Shown: in pieces, positions 1 to 8,253 of the stretch | How the letters are laid out: each line of letters opens with the position of its first letter | How positions within the stretch are numbered: the stretch's first letter is position 1 | DNA from: Arthrobacter_M sp030063245 | GTDB lineage: Bacteria; Actinomycetota; Actinomycetes; Actinomycetales; Micrococcaceae | Assembly: GCF_051131705.1 (NCBI RefSeq) | Contig: NZ_CP180316.1 | Span: forward strand, 2,976,001 to 3,040,000 | Direction: 5' to 3' | Length of the DNA stretch: 64,000 bases | The notes under the pieces: model-generated | The model's database searches: none | Told to the model about the DNA's origin: nothing | The model's input: the letters and a program-made list of their open reading frames with translations, nothing else | Made by a program: the position numbers and the translations under genes

Positions 1-2838
1 TTCCAGGGCGCCAGCCCCAAGATTCTCGCCCAGAACGCGGTCAGCAAGGTCCTCACCCTGACCTCCACCTATGACCACCGGGTCATCCAGGGCGCCGGCA
101 GCGGCGAGTTCCTGCGCCTTGTGCAGCAGCTGCTGCTAGGTGAGCAGAACTTCTACGACGAGATTTTCGAATCCCTGCGGATCCCCTACGAGCCGGTCCG
201 CTGGAGCCACGATCTTCAGGTCGATCCGGCCGATCAAATCAACAAGGTGGCCCGGATCCAGCAGTTGATCCACTCCTACCGCGTCCGAGGCCACCTGATG
301 GCCGATACCGACCCGCTGGAATACGTCCAGCGCAAGCACCCCGACCTGGACGTCCTCACCTACGGTCTGACGCTCTGGGATCTGGACCGCGAGTGGCCCA
401 CCGGAGGCTTCGGTGGCAAACCGATGCTCAAATTCCGTGACATCCTCGGCGTGCTCCGCGACGCCTACTGCCGCACCACCGGCATCGAGTACATGCACAT
501 TCAGGACCCGGAACAGCGCAAGTGGTTCCAGGACCAGCTGGAGCACCCCTATTCGAAGCCCAGCCGCGAAGAACAGCTGCGGATCGTCTCCAAGCTCAAT
601 GCCGCCGAGGCCTTCGAGACCTTCCTGCAGACCAAGTTCGTAGGCCAGAAGCGCTTCTCCTTGGAGGGCGGCGAGTCCCTGATTCCGCTGCTGGACAGCA
701 TTATCTCCGACGCCGCCGACGACGGCCTGGACGAGGTGGCGATCGCGATGGCCCACCGCGGCCGGCTGAATGTACTGACCAACATTGCCGGCAAGACCTA
801 CTCCCAGGTGTTCCGCGAATTCGAAGGAATCCAGGATCCGCGCAGCGTCCAGGGGTCCGGAGACGTCAAGTACCACCTCGGCACCGAGGGCACATTCACC
901 TCGGACAATGGCAATAACACCAAGGTCTATCTGGCCGCAAACCCGTCCCACTTGGAAGCCGCCGACGGCGTCATCGAGGGCATCGTCCGCGCTAAGCAGG
1001 ACCGCCTCGATCAAGGCGAAGCCTTTCCCGTGCTGCCGATCATGGTGCACGGAGACGCGGCCTTCGCCGGGCAGGGAGTGGTAGCGGAAACACTGAACCT
1101 CTCCCAGTTGCGCGGTTACCGGACCGGCGGAACCATCCATGTCGTGGTGAACAACCAGGTGGGCTTCACGACGGCGCCGTCGTCGTCGCGCTCGTCGGTG
1201 TACTCCACCGACGTCGCGAAAATGATCCAGGCTCCGGTCTTCCACGTCAATGGCGACGATCCGGAGGCCGTCGTCCGGGTGGCCCAGCTGGCCTACCAGT
1301 TCCAGCAGAAGTTCAGCAAGGACGTCGTCATCGACATGGTCTGTTACCGCCGCCGGGGCCACAACGAAGGCGACGACCCGTCGATGACGCAGCCGCTGAT
1401 GTACAACTTGATTGAGGCCAAGCGTTCGGTCCGCCGGTTGTACACGGAGGCCCTGATCGGTCGCGGTGACATTTCCGAGGAAGAGGCCGAGCAGCTGCTG
1501 CGGGACTACCAGGAGCGCTTGGAACGCGTCTTCGCGGAAACCCATGCCGCGCAGACCTCCCCGATCCCGATCATCACCGCCGATTCGCAGGCGGTATCGG
1601 ATCTGGAGCGTCCCTCCGCACAGCAGGCCGACGGCGGCGTCAACAAGCCGAAGTCGACGGCCATCACGGCCGAGACTCTGGCCCACATCGGCAAGTCGCA
1701 CGTCGAAGTCCCCGAGGGCTTCACCGTGCATCCCAAGCTCCAGACCCTGCTCGAGAAGCGCGAGCAGATGTCCCGGGAGGGCGGCATTGACTGGGGCTTT
1801 GGCGAGCTCGCCGCCCTTGGTTCGCTGCTGATGGAAGGCGTACCGGTCCGGATGGCAGGCCAGGACACCCGTCGGGGCACCTTCGTCCAGCGCCACGCGG
1901 TCTTCCACGACCGCGCCAACGGCACTGAGTGGACGCCGCTGACCAAACTGAGCGATTCGCAGGCGAAACTGTGGATCTACGATTCGCTGCTGTCCGAATA
2001 CGCCGCCATGGCCTTTGAATACGGCTACTCGGTGGAACGCCCGGACGCCCTTGTGATCTGGGAGGCCCAATTCGGGGACTTCGCCAACGGTGCCCAGACG
2101 GTCGTGGACGAATTCATTTCCTCCGCCGAGCAGAAGTGGGGCCAGCGTTCCTCGCTGGTGCTGCTGCTGCCGCACGGCTACGAGGGCCAGGGACCGGACC
2201 ACTCGTCTGCGCGGATCGAGCGCTACCTGCAGATGTGTGCGGAGGAAAACATGGTCGTCGCCAACCCGACAACTCCCGCCTCGCATTTCCATCTGTTGCG
2301 CCGCCAGGCCTACAGCAAGCCCCGCAAACCGCTGATCGTCTTCACTCCCAAGCAGCTGCTGCGCCTGAAGGCCGCCGCATCGGCCGTGGAGGATTTCACC
2401 CAGGACGGCTTCCGACCGGTTATCGGTGATGCAGCGGTGCAGGACGGCAACGCCGTCGAACGCGTTGTGCTGGTCTCCGGCCGCCTGTACTACGATCTGC
2501 TGGCTGCCCAGCAGAAGGCCACTGAAGGTATTGCTGCAGAAGGCAATGCCAAAAATCCGAAGTCCGCGATCATCCGGGTGGAGCAGCTCTACCCGCTGCC
2601 GCTCGCGGAGATCAACGCGGAACTGGCGAAGTACCCGAATGCGGACATCGTCTGGGCCCAGGACGAGCCGGCCAACCAAGGTCCGTGGCCGTTCATGGGC
2701 CTGAACCTGGCGCCGGTGCTGGAGCGCAAGCTCCGGCTGGTGTCCCGTCCGGCGTCCGCTTCCACGGCCACCGGCTCTGCCAAGCGCCACGCCGTGGAGC
2801 AGGCGCTGCTGATCAAGCAGGCGTTCGAACGCAAGTAA
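1..2838 (+). CDS. kgd: Multifunctional 2-oxoglutarate dehydrogenase (E1 with fused E2-type domain), 5' truncated
   Basis: The reading frame is open from base 1, so the start lies upstream. The first residues read DHRVIQGAGSGEFL, the end of an E2 succinyltransferase-type catalytic domain, and run straight into an E1 thiamine-diphosphate dehydrogenase. That E2-E1 fusion is the actinobacterial Kgd/OdhA/SucA layout. E1 landmarks are HRGRLNVLTNIAGK, GDAAFAGQGVV, NNQVGFTT (ThDP/Mg binding) and YRRRGHNEGDDP; the transketolase-type pyrimidine domain and the C-terminal domain follow. The enzyme decarboxylates 2-oxoglutarate in the TCA cycle and supplies succinyl groups to the cytosolic dehydrogenase complex. 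About 945 residues are visible. An intrinsic terminator follows closely. The long open frame on the opposite strand is a codon-bias shadow. Confidence 0.96.
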   Translation, partial: FQGASPKILAQNAVSKVLTLTSTYDHRVIQGAGSGEFLRLVQQLLLGEQNFYDEIFESLRIPYEPVRWSHDLQVDPADQINKVARIQQLIHSYRVRGHLMADTDPLEYVQRKHPDLDVLTYGLTLWDLDREWPTGGFGGKPMLKFRDILGVLRDAYCRTTGIEYMHIQDPEQRKWFQDQLEHPYSKPSREEQLRIVSKLNAAEAFETFLQTKFVGQKRFSLEGGESLIPLLDSIISDAADDGLDEVAIAMAHRGRLNVLTNIAGKTYSQVFREFEGIQDPRSVQGSGDVKYHLGTEGTFTSDNGNNTKVYLAANPSHLEAADGVIEGIVRAKQDRLDQGEAFPVLPIMVHGDAAFAGQGVVAETLNLSQLRGYRTGGTIHVVVNNQVGFTTAPSSSRSSVYSTDVAKMIQAPVFHVNGDDPEAVVRVAQLAYQFQQKFSKDVVIDMVCYRRRGHNEGDDPSMTQPLMYNLIEAKRSVRRLYTEALIGRGDISEEEAEQLLRDYQERLERVFAETHAAQTSPIPIITADSQAVSDLERPSAQQADGGVNKPKSTAITAETLAHIGKSHVEVPEGFTVHPKLQTLLEKREQMSREGGIDWGFGELAALGSLLMEGVPVRMAGQDTRRGTFVQRHAVFHDRANGTEWTPLTKLSDSQAKLWIYDSLLSEYAAMAFEYGYSVERPDALVIWEAQFGDFANGAQTVVDEFISSAEQKWGQRSSLVLLLPHGYEGQGPDHSSARIERYLQMCAEENMVVANPTTPASHFHLLRRQAYSKPRKPLIVFTPKQLLRLKAAASAVEDFTQDGFRPVIGDAAVQDGNAVERVVLVSGRLYYDLLAAQQKATEGIAAEGNAKNPKSAIIRVEQLYPLPLAEINAELAKYPNADIVWAQDEPANQGPWPFMGLNLAPVLERKLRLVSRPASASTATGSAKRHAVEQALLIKQAFERK

Positions 2839-2846
2839 ACGCCTCG

Positions 2847-2884
2847 GCTGCCCGGTCTGCATCACAGGCCGGGCAGCTTTCTTT
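2847..2884 (+). terminator. Intrinsic terminator after kgd
   Basis: GCTGCCCGG (2847-2855) pairs perfectly with CCGGGCAGC (2869-2877) around a 13-nt loop, followed by TTTCTTT. It lies 9 nt after the kgd stop and before the next start. Confidence 0.85.
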
Positions 2885-2923
2885 GAGGCGGTCCATTATG
2901 CAGCAGTACACGAGAGGTCACTA

Positions 2924-3523
2924 GTGGAGGACAGGAAACTGCGGATTGCCGCGGTCGGAGACGAGCTCATTGCGGGGGTAGGCGACCCGCGCGCACTGGG
3001 GTGGCTGGGCCGAGTGCTGGCCCGCACCCCGCGGGAGGGCATCTCGGTGGAGACCTACGCGCTGGCGAGCCCGCAGGAAGGCACCGAGGCACTGGCCGCG
3101 CGCTGGCTGCAGGAGGCCGGACGCCGCTTTGACGACTTCCATGAAAACCGGCTGATCATCGGGCTGTCCGCCCGCGACATCGAATTTGGGCTGTCCACCG
3201 CGCGCAGCAGGCTAAATCTCGCCAATATTCTGGACGGCGCGTCGCAGCTGAGCATCCCGGCGTTCGTGGTCGGTCCGCCGCCGAGCCTCGATCCGGTGCT
3301 GAACAGGAAGCTCGCCGACCTCAACACAGCCTTCGCCGACGTCAGCACCCGACGCAAGCACCGCTATGTGGACACCTTCTCCCCGCTGCAGAACCACGAG
3401 CAGTGGCGCACCGATCTGGCGGGCAACGGGGGCACTCCCGGCCAGGCCGGCTATGGCCTGATGGCCTGGCTTGTGCTGCACCGCGGCTGGTACCAGTGGC
3501 TCAACATTCCCGAAGCCAGCTGA
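2924..3523 (+). CDS. SGNH/GDSL-fold protein lacking the usual catalytic residues
   Basis: A 199-residue protein starting at GTG, with GAGAGG 6 nt upstream as ribosome binding site. The N-terminus IAAVGDELIAGVGDPRALGW aligns with block I of SGNH/GDSL hydrolases, but the nucleophile position is Glu (GDE, not GDS). Near the C-terminus, where the family has an Asp-x-x-His-Pro motif, the sequence is GNGGTPGQAGYGLMAW, with Thr in place of His. The fold assignment is therefore good but esterase activity is doubtful. There is no signal peptide. It stands alone between the kgd terminator and a convergent Rieske gene. Confidence 0.75.
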   Translation: MEDRKLRIAAVGDELIAGVGDPRALGWLGRVLARTPREGISVETYALASPQEGTEALAARWLQEAGRRFDDFHENRLIIGLSARDIEFGLSTARSRLNLANILDGASQLSIPAFVVGPPPSLDPVLNRKLADLNTAFADVSTRRKHRYVDTFSPLQNHEQWRTDLAGNGGTPGQAGYGLMAWLVLHRGWYQWLNIPEAS

Positions 3524-3549
3524 CCCTCATCCCCAGCTGATCTCCGCCC

Positions 3550-3628
3550 CTCCCCACCATCGATGACGCAGTCAACGCCCAGGTTTCCCGACTGACATGG
3601 GCCAAGTGCTACGTCGATCGGTGGGGAG
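3550..3628. terminator. Long inverted repeat between convergent genes
   Basis: CTCCCCACC at 3550-3558 pairs with GGTGGGGAG at 3620-3628. The pairing continues inward imperfectly (ATCGATGACG against ACGTCGAT), and a second short pair GCCCA/TGGGC lies inside. It fills the gap between the convergent GDSL-like and Rieske genes, so a bidirectional terminator is the simplest reading. There is no clear T-tract. Confidence 0.5.
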
Positions 3629-3641
3629 TCTGGAGCATGGC

Positions 3642-4520
3642 CTAGCCGGCGCCGGGAAGGCAAACCTCCACGGTGCCTTCGGTGATGCGCGTCCGGAATG
3701 ATGGTTGCGGCGACGTGGCCGGACCGTGCACCACGTCGCCCGTCTCCAGCGAAAATACACTCATGTGCCACGGGCACATGACACAGCTGACGCCGCCCTC
3801 GATCTGCAGCGTGCCCTCGCTCAGCGGACCGGATAAGTGGCTACAGGTGTCGGATAAAACGTGGACCTTGCCTTCGGCGGTGCGCAGCACCAGAAGCGGG
3901 ACGGAGCCCAGCATCCGCCGCTCCATCCTGCCCGCCGTCAGTTCATCCAAACGCACCAGCCGCTGCCAGCCGGGCTGGATCCGATGCGGAACGTCCTCGG
4001 CATGGTTCGCACCTGCCGCCTGCCGGAAGGCCAGATGACCACCAAGCCAGCCACCGGCGGACACCACGCCGAGCCCCAGGAATCCAAGCATCCGACCGCC
4101 GCCGGGTTTGCCTGTCAGCCGCTGGAACAGCGACACGGAATAGAGGCCGACGGCGGCGGCGTTGGCGGTTGAATGGATGACGCCGATACGCTGGTGCTGT
4201 TCATGCAGTTCGGAAAAATCCACGTAGCCGGCCAGCGCCGACGGTCCTGCCGTGGCCAGACCGAGGCCCACCAGAACAGCGGCCTGCTTTTCTGCCCCGG
4301 GCAGGCAGTCCAGGACCGCCGCGGAAATCCAGGCGCCGAGAGGAACCTGCACCATCAACGGATGCAGGGGATGGCCCAGCGGGACGCCGTGCAGCACGTC
4401 CCGCAGCCAGCGTGGCCGAACAGCCTTCTTCACCAGGCCCCGGACCACGCCGGCCAGCGGATCCAGTTGCTTGGCATCCTCAAGACGTTCGACGGCGGTC
4501 AACAGCGAAAGTGTTCTCAC
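3642..4520 (-). CDS. DUF2231-Rieske [2Fe-2S] membrane protein
   Basis: A 292-residue protein. The N-terminal part has a DUF2231-type region with about four hydrophobic helices; the C-terminal third is a Rieske domain with the ligand pairs CSH and CPWH (CSHLSGPLSEG, then VMCPWHMSVFSLETG). The GTG at 4520 is chosen because AGGAGA sits 7 nt upstream; the longer open frame to 4649 only adds residues coded by a tandem repeat. Such fusions are membrane proteins thought to take part in electron transfer, but the substrate is unknown. It is transcribed towards the kgd region. Confidence 0.85.
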   Translation of the reverse strand: MRTLSLLTAVERLEDAKQLDPLAGVVRGLVKKAVRPRWLRDVLHGVPLGHPLHPLMVQVPLGAWISAAVLDCLPGAEKQAAVLVGLGLATAGPSALAGYVDFSELHEQHQRIGVIHSTANAAAVGLYSVSLFQRLTGKPGGGRMLGFLGLGVVSAGGWLGGHLAFRQAAGANHAEDVPHRIQPGWQRLVRLDELTAGRMERRMLGSVPLLVLRTAEGKVHVLSDTCSHLSGPLSEGTLQIEGGVSCVMCPWHMSVFSLETGDVVHGPATSPQPSFRTRITEGTVEVCLPGAG

Positions 4521-4530
4521 GATTATCTCC

Positions 4531-4572
4531 TGCTTTTGGTTTCCTGCTTTTGGTTTCCTGCTTTTGGTTTCC
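4531..4572. repeat. Three perfect copies of a 14-bp tandem repeat in the Rieske leader
   Basis: TGCTTTTGGTTTCC occurs three times head to tail, starting 4 nt beyond the ribosome binding site of the Rieske gene (transcribed leftwards). Copy-number change here would alter the 5' leader. Confidence 0.95.
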
Positions 4573-4611
4573 TGATCCACAGCATTCTGCGGGGGCGGCG
4601 TAGGGTTTGAG

Positions 4612-5037
4612 TTATTCCTTCTCGCGGCTCTGCCGGGTCTTCCGGTCATTGGCCTTCTGCAGCGCGTCGACCAGATCGGCCTTGCTCATGCTCGAGCGCC
4701 CGGGTACGTCCAGTTTTTTGGCCAGCCGGTACAGATGTTCCTTGGAGGCGTTCTCATCAACCCCGCCTGCCGTGGGCCGGTTGGTGTCCTTGCCGCCCTT
4801 CGCCTGCCCGTCCGAGGGGCCGGCGGAATCCTTCTTTTCCCAGTGATCGCCCACCTTTTCGTAACTGTGTTTCAGCGAAGCGTAGGCCGTACGTGCCGCG
4901 CGTTCGCCGTCGTCGTAGTCCTCCATCGCGGAATCGTATGTTTGCGCAAATGTCGCCTGCGCATGTGCCTCCGAACGGCGCAGCGTTCCGGGCAGTTCGC
5001 TCTTTCTGGCATGTCCGCTCTTGTCTGCTTTCGGCAT
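4612..5037 (-). CDS. ChaB-family protein with C-terminal Rho-N/SAP-like domain
   Basis: A 141-residue protein. Residues 12-70 match the ChaB pattern (LPGTLRRSEAHAQATFAQTY followed by AARTAYASLKHSYEKVGDHW). A linker rich in Gly, Asp and Lys leads to a C-terminal helix-extended-loop-helix (KEHLYRLAKKLDVPGRSSMSKADLVDAL), typical of Rho N-terminal or SAP-like modules that bind nucleic acid. ChaB proteins are small and of unclear role (originally linked to cation transport regulation). The nucleic-acid link is inference from the second domain. The next gene on the same strand is a GNAT protein. Confidence 0.8.
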   Translation of the reverse strand: MPKADKSGHARKSELPGTLRRSEAHAQATFAQTYDSAMEDYDDGERAARTAYASLKHSYEKVGDHWEKKDSAGPSDGQAKGGKDTNRPTAGGVDENASKEHLYRLAKKLDVPGRSSMSKADLVDALQKANDRKTRQSREKE

Positions 5038-5052
5038 TCGTTGTCCCCTTCT

Positions 5053-5106
5053 GGACGGTTAGGACGGTTAGGACGGTTAGGACGGTTAGGACGGTTAGGA
5101 CGGTTC
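5053..5106. repeat. 9-bp tandem repeat, five perfect copies plus one variant
   Basis: GGACGGTTA is repeated five times without interruption (5053-5097), then GGACGGTTC and further GGACGG-like pieces to about 5125. It lies in the leader of the ChaB gene (minus strand), about 16 nt upstream of its start. There are no spacers, so it is not CRISPR. Confidence 0.95.
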
Positions 5107-5172
5107 CGGACCGTTTCGGACGGCAGGACATTCCCAGCTTCCTTCTCGGCTGGTTGACGGCGTCCGGGCCTG

Positions 5173-5520
5173 TTACGCCCCCGTCCCCGGCCAATCGACC
5201 CTGCCCTCATAGTCCTCCCTGGTGCTGACAACATCGGCAACGAACGGGCAATGCGGAATAATGCGTTTACCCTTGCTGATCGCGTCGTCCAGCGCGAAGA
5301 GGGCCAGCTTGGTGGCAAGCCCATGACCTTGGAATTTCTCCTCCGTCTGTGTATGCACAAAGTCGATGCTTTCCGGGCGCGCCGTGTAGGTGATGGTTGC
5401 TGCAAGCTCGCCGCCGACCCGCGCCTCGTAACGATCCTGGTTGTCCTGACGGCCCATTGAGAGGGCTGCGTCCCCGGTACCGCCCTCGCCTGCTGGTCCG
5501 CTGCTGCTGGTATTGGTCAT
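5173..5520 (-). CDS. GNAT-type N-acetyltransferase, YidJ/YjdJ-like small form
   Basis: A 115-residue protein starting at the ATG at 5520 (MTNTSSSG). It carries the acetyl-CoA binding signature of short GNAT proteins, FQGHGLATKLALFALDDA, followed by GKRIIPHCPFVADVV, as in the YjdJ/Gtn10-like family of about 90-110 residues. The open frame continues to 5658, but that extension would overlap the promoter region of the divergent DUF4097 gene and has no supporting start. The substrate is unknown. Confidence 0.85.
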   Translation of the reverse strand: MTNTSSSGPAGEGGTGDAALSMGRQDNQDRYEARVGGELAATITYTARPESIDFVHTQTEEKFQGHGLATKLALFALDDAISKGKRIIPHCPFVADVVSTREDYEGRVDWPGTGA

Positions 5521-5590
5521 ATCGTGAGCCTTGCACTTCTCAACGGCGGAAACAACAGCCGCCCCCGATTGACTTCTGTACCGGTATCCC

Positions 5591-5637
5591 TTGACGGCGC
5601 AAGCAACGCGATATAACGTGACTAGATGCGCGATATA
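5591..5637 (+). promoter_or_regulatory. Promoter and direct-repeat operator candidate upstream of the DUF4097-padR operon
   Basis: CGCGATATA occurs twice in direct orientation (5607-5615 and 5629-5637), 22 bp apart or about two helical turns. The first copy overlaps a TATAAC -10-like element (5612-5617), with TTGACG (5591-5596) 15 bp upstream. The second PadR-encoding gene of the operon is the obvious candidate binder. This is inferred from position only. Confidence 0.45.
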
Positions 5638-5657
5638 GTGCAACTCTTGGAGGAGCA

Positions 5658-6476
5658 ATGAGCCCGCAAAGCTGGTCCATCACGACACCGCAGACGCTGG
5701 AAGTCGACGGCGTGGGTTCCCTGCGCGCCGCCATCGTCCGCGGCCGGTTGGACGTCATCACCCATGACGAAGCCATCACCCGCGTCGAGGTCACCGAAGT
5801 CACCGGACAGCCCCTGCGGGTGACGTTCAACGATGGGGCATTAAAGGTTGAGCACCTGGATCCCGGCAACTGGTTTATGAAAATCGTCAATCTGAATACC
5901 TCGGACCGGGCCGTCATCAGCATCGCCGTTCCGGCGGGCATCGATGTGTCCGTCGCAACAGTCAGCGGCGACGGGCTGGTATCTGGCACCTCGGCCAGCA
6001 CCAGCCTGAAAACGGTCTCCGGTTCGGTGATGGCGGACCACACCGCAGGAATGTTGACGGCGGATACGGTCAGCGGAGAGATCATAACCCGGCAGCACAA
6101 GGGCCCATTGACGGCCAAAAGCATTTCGGGGGAAATCACCGCGTCGGGCCTGCTCAGCAGCGTCCGGGCCAGCACCGTGAGCGGAGATCTGTCCCTCGAC
6201 ATCCTCGGCACCCCCGCAGATATGGTCTCCAAATCCGTCTCCGGCGACGTCACCGTCCGGCTGCCGCAAAACATCGGAGTCGACGTGGAAGCCAAAACAA
6301 CCTCCGGCACCGTGATCGTGGATGATCAGCGCTTCTCCGCAACCGCCCAGACCGTCCGCACTACTTCCGGGCCCGCGAAAGGCATGTTCAAACTGCGCAC
6401 GAGCTCGGTCTCCGGCAACGTCGCCGTCATTCATGGCGAACCGGCGCGGACAGCGCGGACGGAGGAGGGTCGCTGA
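5658..6476 (+). CDS. DUF4097 beta-strand repeat protein
   Basis: A 272-residue protein made of short repeats built on a (T/S)VSG(D/S/E) core (TVSGDG, TVSGSV, TVSGEI, SISGEI, TVSGDL, SVSGDV, TTSGTV), the pattern of DUF4097/DUF4098 proteins that fold as a right-handed beta structure. AGGAG precedes the ATG by 5 nt. There is no signal peptide or membrane segment. The stop shares one base (TGATG) with the downstream PadR start, so the two are translationally coupled. DUF4097 genes are often paired with PadR regulators; the job is unknown. Confidence 0.88.
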   Translation: MSPQSWSITTPQTLEVDGVGSLRAAIVRGRLDVITHDEAITRVEVTEVTGQPLRVTFNDGALKVEHLDPGNWFMKIVNLNTSDRAVISIAVPAGIDVSVATVSGDGLVSGTSASTSLKTVSGSVMADHTAGMLTADTVSGEIITRQHKGPLTAKSISGEITASGLLSSVRASTVSGDLSLDILGTPADMVSKSVSGDVTVRLPQNIGVDVEAKTTSGTVIVDDQRFSATAQTVRTTSGPAKGMFKLRTSSVSGNVAVIHGEPARTARTEEGR

Positions 6477-7081
6477 TGCCCCCGGTCTTCGCGCACGGTG
6501 CCCTGCGGCTGTACCTGTTGGCGCTGCTGGAGGAAGGTCCCAAGCACGGCTACGACGTGATCCGGGACCTCAGCGGGCGCTTTGGCGGGACGTACTCCCC
6601 CAGCGCCGGCACCGTCTATCCACGACTGGCCAAGCTGGAGGAGGAAGGGCTGGTGGCGACGACGACGGATGGAAGGCGCACCATCTACTCCCTTACCGAC
6701 GCCGGCCTGGCGGAGCTGGAGAGCCGCCGGGGTGAACTGCAGGAAGTGGAACACGACATTTCAGCGTCCGTGCGCCGGCTGGCCGACGAGCTGCGCGGCG
6801 ATATCCGGGCCAACATGAAGGGACTGCGCGCCGATCTCGCCGCCACGGCGGAAGCTGCCAGGGGCGCGTCCCGGCGGATGCCCGACAGCGGCAGCCAGTC
6901 CCCCGCCAATCACCGTCTGTTGAAGGAAACAGAAATGATGCTGCAGTCCTTCCGCGATGACCTGCAGGTGGAGCTGCGCGCGCACGCGGGCCGCCAGCAG
7001 CTCACTGAACTCACGGTGGAAACCGTGCGGACCGTGCTGGATCAGGCACAAATAGCCATCCGGGCCACCTTGAAGAGATAG
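6476..7081 (+). CDS. PadR-family transcriptional regulator
   Basis: A 201-residue protein. Residues 1-80 form the PadR winged helix (LRLYLLALLEEGPKHGYDVI, then SPSAGTVYPRLAKLEEEGLV and the wing TTTDGRRTIYSLTDAG). The C-terminal half is a charged helical region, longer than the two-helix dimerisation arm of short PadR proteins. It is co-transcribed with the DUF4097 gene and probably autoregulates through the direct repeat at 5607-5637 (inference). The effector is unknown. Confidence 0.93.
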   Translation: MPPVFAHGALRLYLLALLEEGPKHGYDVIRDLSGRFGGTYSPSAGTVYPRLAKLEEEGLVATTTDGRRTIYSLTDAGLAELESRRGELQEVEHDISASVRRLADELRGDIRANMKGLRADLAATAEAARGASRRMPDSGSQSPANHRLLKETEMMLQSFRDDLQVELRAHAGRQQLTELTVETVRTVLDQAQIAIRATLKR

Positions 7082-7256
7082 CTGCCCGATGCGGGAAAAC
7101 TGAGTGCGTGAAGGCGGTCTTTCCGCGGACATTCGCGCCGTCCGGCCCAACCCACGGACGACGACGGCGGGAGACACCGTTTAGGTCAGCCGGTAAGGCG
7201 TGTGGGAGACTAGAGGGCGGATCTTTTCAAAATCGTTTAGAAGATGGGAGGCAGCT

Positions 7257-7331
7257 ATGTCCAAGCGTGCACGCAAGCGTCGTGACCGGAAGCGTGGCGG
7301 CGCAAACCACGGTAAGCGTCCCAACGCTTAA
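7257..7331 (+). CDS. Ribosomal protein bL37 (AURKAIP1/COX24-type mini protein)
   Basis: The 24-codon frame ATGTCCAAGCGT...TAA encodes MSKRARKRRDRKRGG followed by ANHGKRPNA. This matches the actinobacterial large-subunit protein bL37, first seen in mycobacterial ribosome structures and annotated elsewhere as an AURKAIP1/COX24-domain protein. GGGAGG lies 5 nt upstream and a strong terminator follows, so it is a monocistronic gene. It is very basic, as expected for an rRNA-binding peptide. Confidence 0.93.
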   Translation: MSKRARKRRDRKRGGANHGKRPNA

Positions 7332-7351
7332 CCATTGTGCTTAAAGCTGAA

Positions 7352-7390
7352 GAAACCTCCTGAGCCATCCGGCTTGGGAGGTTTCCTTTT
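7352..7390 (+). terminator. Intrinsic terminator after bL37
   Basis: GAAACCTCC (7352-7360) pairs with GGAGGTTTC (7377-7385), with an inner GAGCC/GGCTT stem, followed by CTTTT. Confidence 0.9.
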
Positions 7391-7467
7391 GCCCTGCGTC
7401 CGCCAGCCCTGGAATCGTGTCTACTGGGTTGAATCGACGGCTTTCGTTTTAATCGTAGACTGGTCGT

Positions 7468-8253
7468 GTGTCCGCTGCCCGCTCCGAACTATCTGCCCAA
7501 CCGGCCCTTTCCTCTCCCAGCCGGGTGCGGCTGCTTGCCGCCATCCGCGGCGCGGTTCAGCCGCCGACGGCGGCCGAGCTGGCTGAGCGGTCCGGCCTCC
7601 AGCTGAGCACCGTCCGGTTCCATCTGAAGACCCTGGTCCACGCCGCGCTGATTGAACCTGTTCGCGACTTCCCCAACGGGCCCGGCCGCCCACAACTACG
7701 CTACCGGGCCTTCCATCGGGAACCGGACTCCGGCGGCTACCGGCTGCTGGCCGAGATTCTGGCCGAATCGCTCACCGACCGCTCCGCGAACACCCCGCAG
7801 GCAAAGGCGCAGGCCGCCGGGGCCCGATGGATGCGCGGGCGGATGGATCGTCCAGCCGGGCCGCCCCAACCTGACGCCGGCACGGTCCCGCAGGAACCCC
7901 CGGCTGGCGCAGTGGACCAGCAGCAGGCAGCGGAAGCCGTCGGCGCTTTGTTGGCGGAGCTGGGCTTTGAACCGGAACCCGCCGCGGCCGGGACGGAGTC
8001 CCTGCTGCATCTGCATGCCTGCCCCTTTGTCTCCATGGCCCGAGCCCTGCCGGAGGTTGTCTGCGCCGCGCATTTAGGTCTACTCAGCGGATACCTGGAG
8101 GGCCTGGGTGCAGGACGTGCCGACGTCCGTCTCCAGCCCTGGGCCACCGCGGACACCTGCGTGGCCGCCATCTCGCTCCCAGGTCCGGATTCTGCACCCC
8201 AAACGCGTGATCCTGAGCCCCCTTGCATCGAACGGAAGCAATGCTCCAGCTAA
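7468..8253 (+). CDS. ArsR/SufR-like winged-helix regulator with conserved cysteines
   Basis: A 261-residue protein with a GTG start. Residues 15-70 are a winged helix (RVRLLAAIRGAVQPPTAAEL, then LQLSTVRFHLKTLVHAALIE). The C-terminal half has HACPFVSMARALPEVVC (Cys-x13-Cys) and a later DTC, the spacing style of the SufR-like family in which cysteines hold an Fe-S cluster. Residues 100-150 are low complexity and Pro/Gln-rich. It overlaps the next membrane gene and is two genes upstream of a truncated haemoglobin, so sensing of oxygen, nitric oxide or redox state is a reasonable guess. Cluster binding is inference. Confidence 0.75.
   Translation: MSAARSELSAQPALSSPSRVRLLAAIRGAVQPPTAAELAERSGLQLSTVRFHLKTLVHAALIEPVRDFPNGPGRPQLRYRAFHREPDSGGYRLLAEILAESLTDRSANTPQAKAQAAGARWMRGRMDRPAGPPQPDAGTVPQEPPAGAVDQQQAAEAVGALLAELGFEPEPAAAGTESLLHLHACPFVSMARALPEVVCAAHLGLLSGYLEGLGAGRADVRLQPWATADTCVAAISLPGPDSAPQTRDPEPPCIERKQCSS

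Noticed and set aside
136..2865. A 909-codon open frame on the minus strand opposite kgd
   Set aside because: It mirrors the kgd coding strand in a high-GC gene, has no family motif, and kgd has full catalytic motifs.
5053..5106. Tandem array considered as CRISPR
   Set aside because: Units are 9 bp with no spacers and no cas genes are present. The arrays at 4531, 12595, 17361 and 40321 are rejected for the same reason.
7411..7436. GGAAT as a SigR promoter ahead of the HTH gene
   Set aside because: No GTT lies at the 18- or 19-nt spacing.
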